A stretch of 33,191 bases of DNA from an uncultured bacterium (lineage in GTDB: Bacteria; Cyanobacteriota; Vampirovibrionia; Obscuribacterales; Obscuribacteraceae), in contig CAJXZK010000030.1 of the NCBI GenBank assembly GCA_913063055.1, positions 1-33,191 of the forward strand, given 5' to 3'. Numbering within the stretch: the stretch's first letter is position 1; the number at the start of each line of letters is the position of its first letter. Both the position numbers and the translations under genes were made by a program. A model generated the notes under the pieces. It searched no databases and was not told the origin of the DNA. It worked only from the letters and a program-made list of their open reading frames with translations. Shown piece by piece: positions 32,265 through 33,191 of this stretch.

Positions 32265-33191
32265 CTAGTTATCTTTGTCGTAGAGTCCGCTGCCTAGAGA
32301 ATCATTGTGATCTTTAGGCAATGTCCGCCAGCTGCCTGTAATTACGCCAGTGGCGCTAGCATCAATGGTGCCTGCTTGCTCTAGCTGATCCATTTTTTGC
32401 AGCAGTGAAGCATAGTTTCTGGTCAATTGCACAGTGGTGGGATGCCTGTCACCGAGCCCTTGATCGCATATTTTAATTCCTGCTAGATAAGCGCCTTTGG
32501 CCAGCTGATATTTTTTCTGAGCATAATAAATGCTCGCCAAATTCTGCCAGCCGCAGGCCACGTCAGGGTGGGTGGGGCCAAAGTTATCGGCAATTACTTC
32601 GATGAAGCGACGGGCATAGTCTTCGCATTCTTGGAATTTTCTTTGGAAGTAGCAGATCTTACCTAGATTGCTAAGAGCTTGAGCCAGCAATACTTTGTTT
32701 GGATCGTTGGCTTTTTCTTTCAGTTTGAGAGCACGTAGATAGTATTGTTCTGCTAGACCAAAATTGCGGGTACGGCTGCATATTCCAGCAATTTCGTCGA
32801 TACATTCAATGACGCGATCGGGATGTGATACTTCGGCTTTTTGTAGCAGGGCAAGCCAAATTTCTAAGGCATTGTCAGTTTTGTTGGTGAGCAAATATTG
32901 TTTTGCCTTACGTACCTGGGCATCCCATTCTTCTTCTTCAGCACTTTCTTCACTGCTTTCTTCATCTTCGGCTACTGGCTCATCGGCCTCATCTTCGTCA
33001 CCAGGTTTGTACCACTGCAGCTCTTTCAGAGCCTGTGTAACATCGATGTCTGCTCGCTCTGCATAGTCGAACGCAATGTTGGCGTGTTCTTGACTGAGCT
33101 TTTTGTCGTGTACTAGTTTTCGGCAGCGTTCAGCTCGTTCTAATGTCTTGCCGTCGAGTGTGCCTGAGATCAGAAGCATCTGGGTCAGCAC
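32265..33191 (-). CDS. TPR protein with acidic linker (partial)
   Basis: At least 308 residues; the frame is open to the window edge, so the start probably lies outside. N-terminal helical region (SGTLDGKTLERAERCRKLVH, ERADIDVTQALKELQW), then an acidic, unfolded linker rich in Glu/Asp/Ser (about 66-88), then four to five TPRs: WLALLQKAEVSHPDRVIECI, AGICSRTRNFGLAEQYYLRA, LSNLGKICYFQRKFQECEDY, ASIYYAQKKYQLAKGAYLAG and a last one. The motif LGDRHPTTVQLTRNYASLLQ is the NB-ARC/kinesin-light-chain type TPR. The C-terminal 40 residues are polar and end GSGLYDKDN. TPR proteins scaffold protein complexes; the partner is unknown. Confidence 0.85.
   Translation of the reverse strand: MLTQMLLISGTLDGKTLERAERCRKLVHDKKLSQEHANIAFDYAERADIDVTQALKELQWYKPGDEDEADEPVAEDEESSEESAEEEEWDAQVRKAKQYLLTNKTDNALEIWLALLQKAEVSHPDRVIECIDEIAGICSRTRNFGLAEQYYLRALKLKEKANDPNKVLLAQALSNLGKICYFQRKFQECEDYARRFIEVIADNFGPTHPDVACGWQNLASIYYAQKKYQLAKGAYLAGIKICDQGLGDRHPTTVQLTRNYASLLQKMDQLEQAGTIDASATGVITGSWRTLPKDHNDSLGSGLYDKDN

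Overview
The window (33,191 bases) is bacterial chromosome from a moderate-GC, gene-dense organism with many secreted proteins, an MreB-less view of the cell envelope, and a large share of proteins with no recognisable function. The gene set (short class I-type KARI, OmpR-family regulator, MutL with an endonuclease-type C-terminus, retropepsin-like proteases, TPR proteins with acidic linkers) and the style of the hypothetical proteins remind me of the non-photosynthetic cyanobacterial relatives (Vampirovibrionia/Melainabacteria, Obscuribacter-like). That placement is an impression, not something the sequence proves; there is no rRNA, tRNA, CRISPR array, transposase or phage gene that I can see.

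Layout. 1-702 (-): dephospho-CoA kinase coaE, cut by the window edge. 1137-2352: a small membrane protein (-), a small cytosolic protein (+) and a small secreted protein (+). 2382-5198 (-): a large secreted protein with two retropepsin-like aspartic protease cores. 5341-6273 (+): panC, so two coenzyme A pathway genes lie within 6 kb. 6491-9387: a hypothetical gene and a KARI (IlvC) homologue (both -), divergent from an opine-dehydrogenase-like gene (+). 9837-14923 (+): a four-gene operon of two paralogous unknown proteins, a cyanophycinase-type S51 peptidase and a GH2 glycosidase, closed by a strong terminator and facing a histone-deacetylase-fold hydrolase (15178-16128, -). 16464-18367 (-): an M20 amidohydrolase and a two-TM protein. 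18933-24670 (+): a secreted protein, a 1110-residue protein with an HExxH motif and HEAT-like repeats, an OmpR-type response regulator and a novel small protein. 24680-26809 (-): mutL. 26907-30366 (+): a small unknown protein followed by three tandem paralogues, each with two YbjQ/DUF74-like domains. 30740-31444 (+): a LOG-family protein. 31679-32248 (+): a TadE/pilin-like membrane protein. 32265-33191 (-): a TPR protein cut by the window edge.

The parts most likely to hold something undescribed are: the 9837-14923 operon, whose two lead genes share distinctive motifs I cannot assign to a family and whose base composition and codon choice differ sharply from the neighbours; the KARI homologue, which has lost the catalytic lysine and one metal-binding glutamate and sits head-to-head with an opine-dehydrogenase homologue; the tandem array of six YbjQ-like domains in three genes; and the response regulator followed by an 11-bp-period TGTCA direct repeat and a 14-bp perfect inverted repeat ahead of a novel gene. 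The window is also rich in long perfect hairpins, several of which work as bidirectional terminators between convergent genes.
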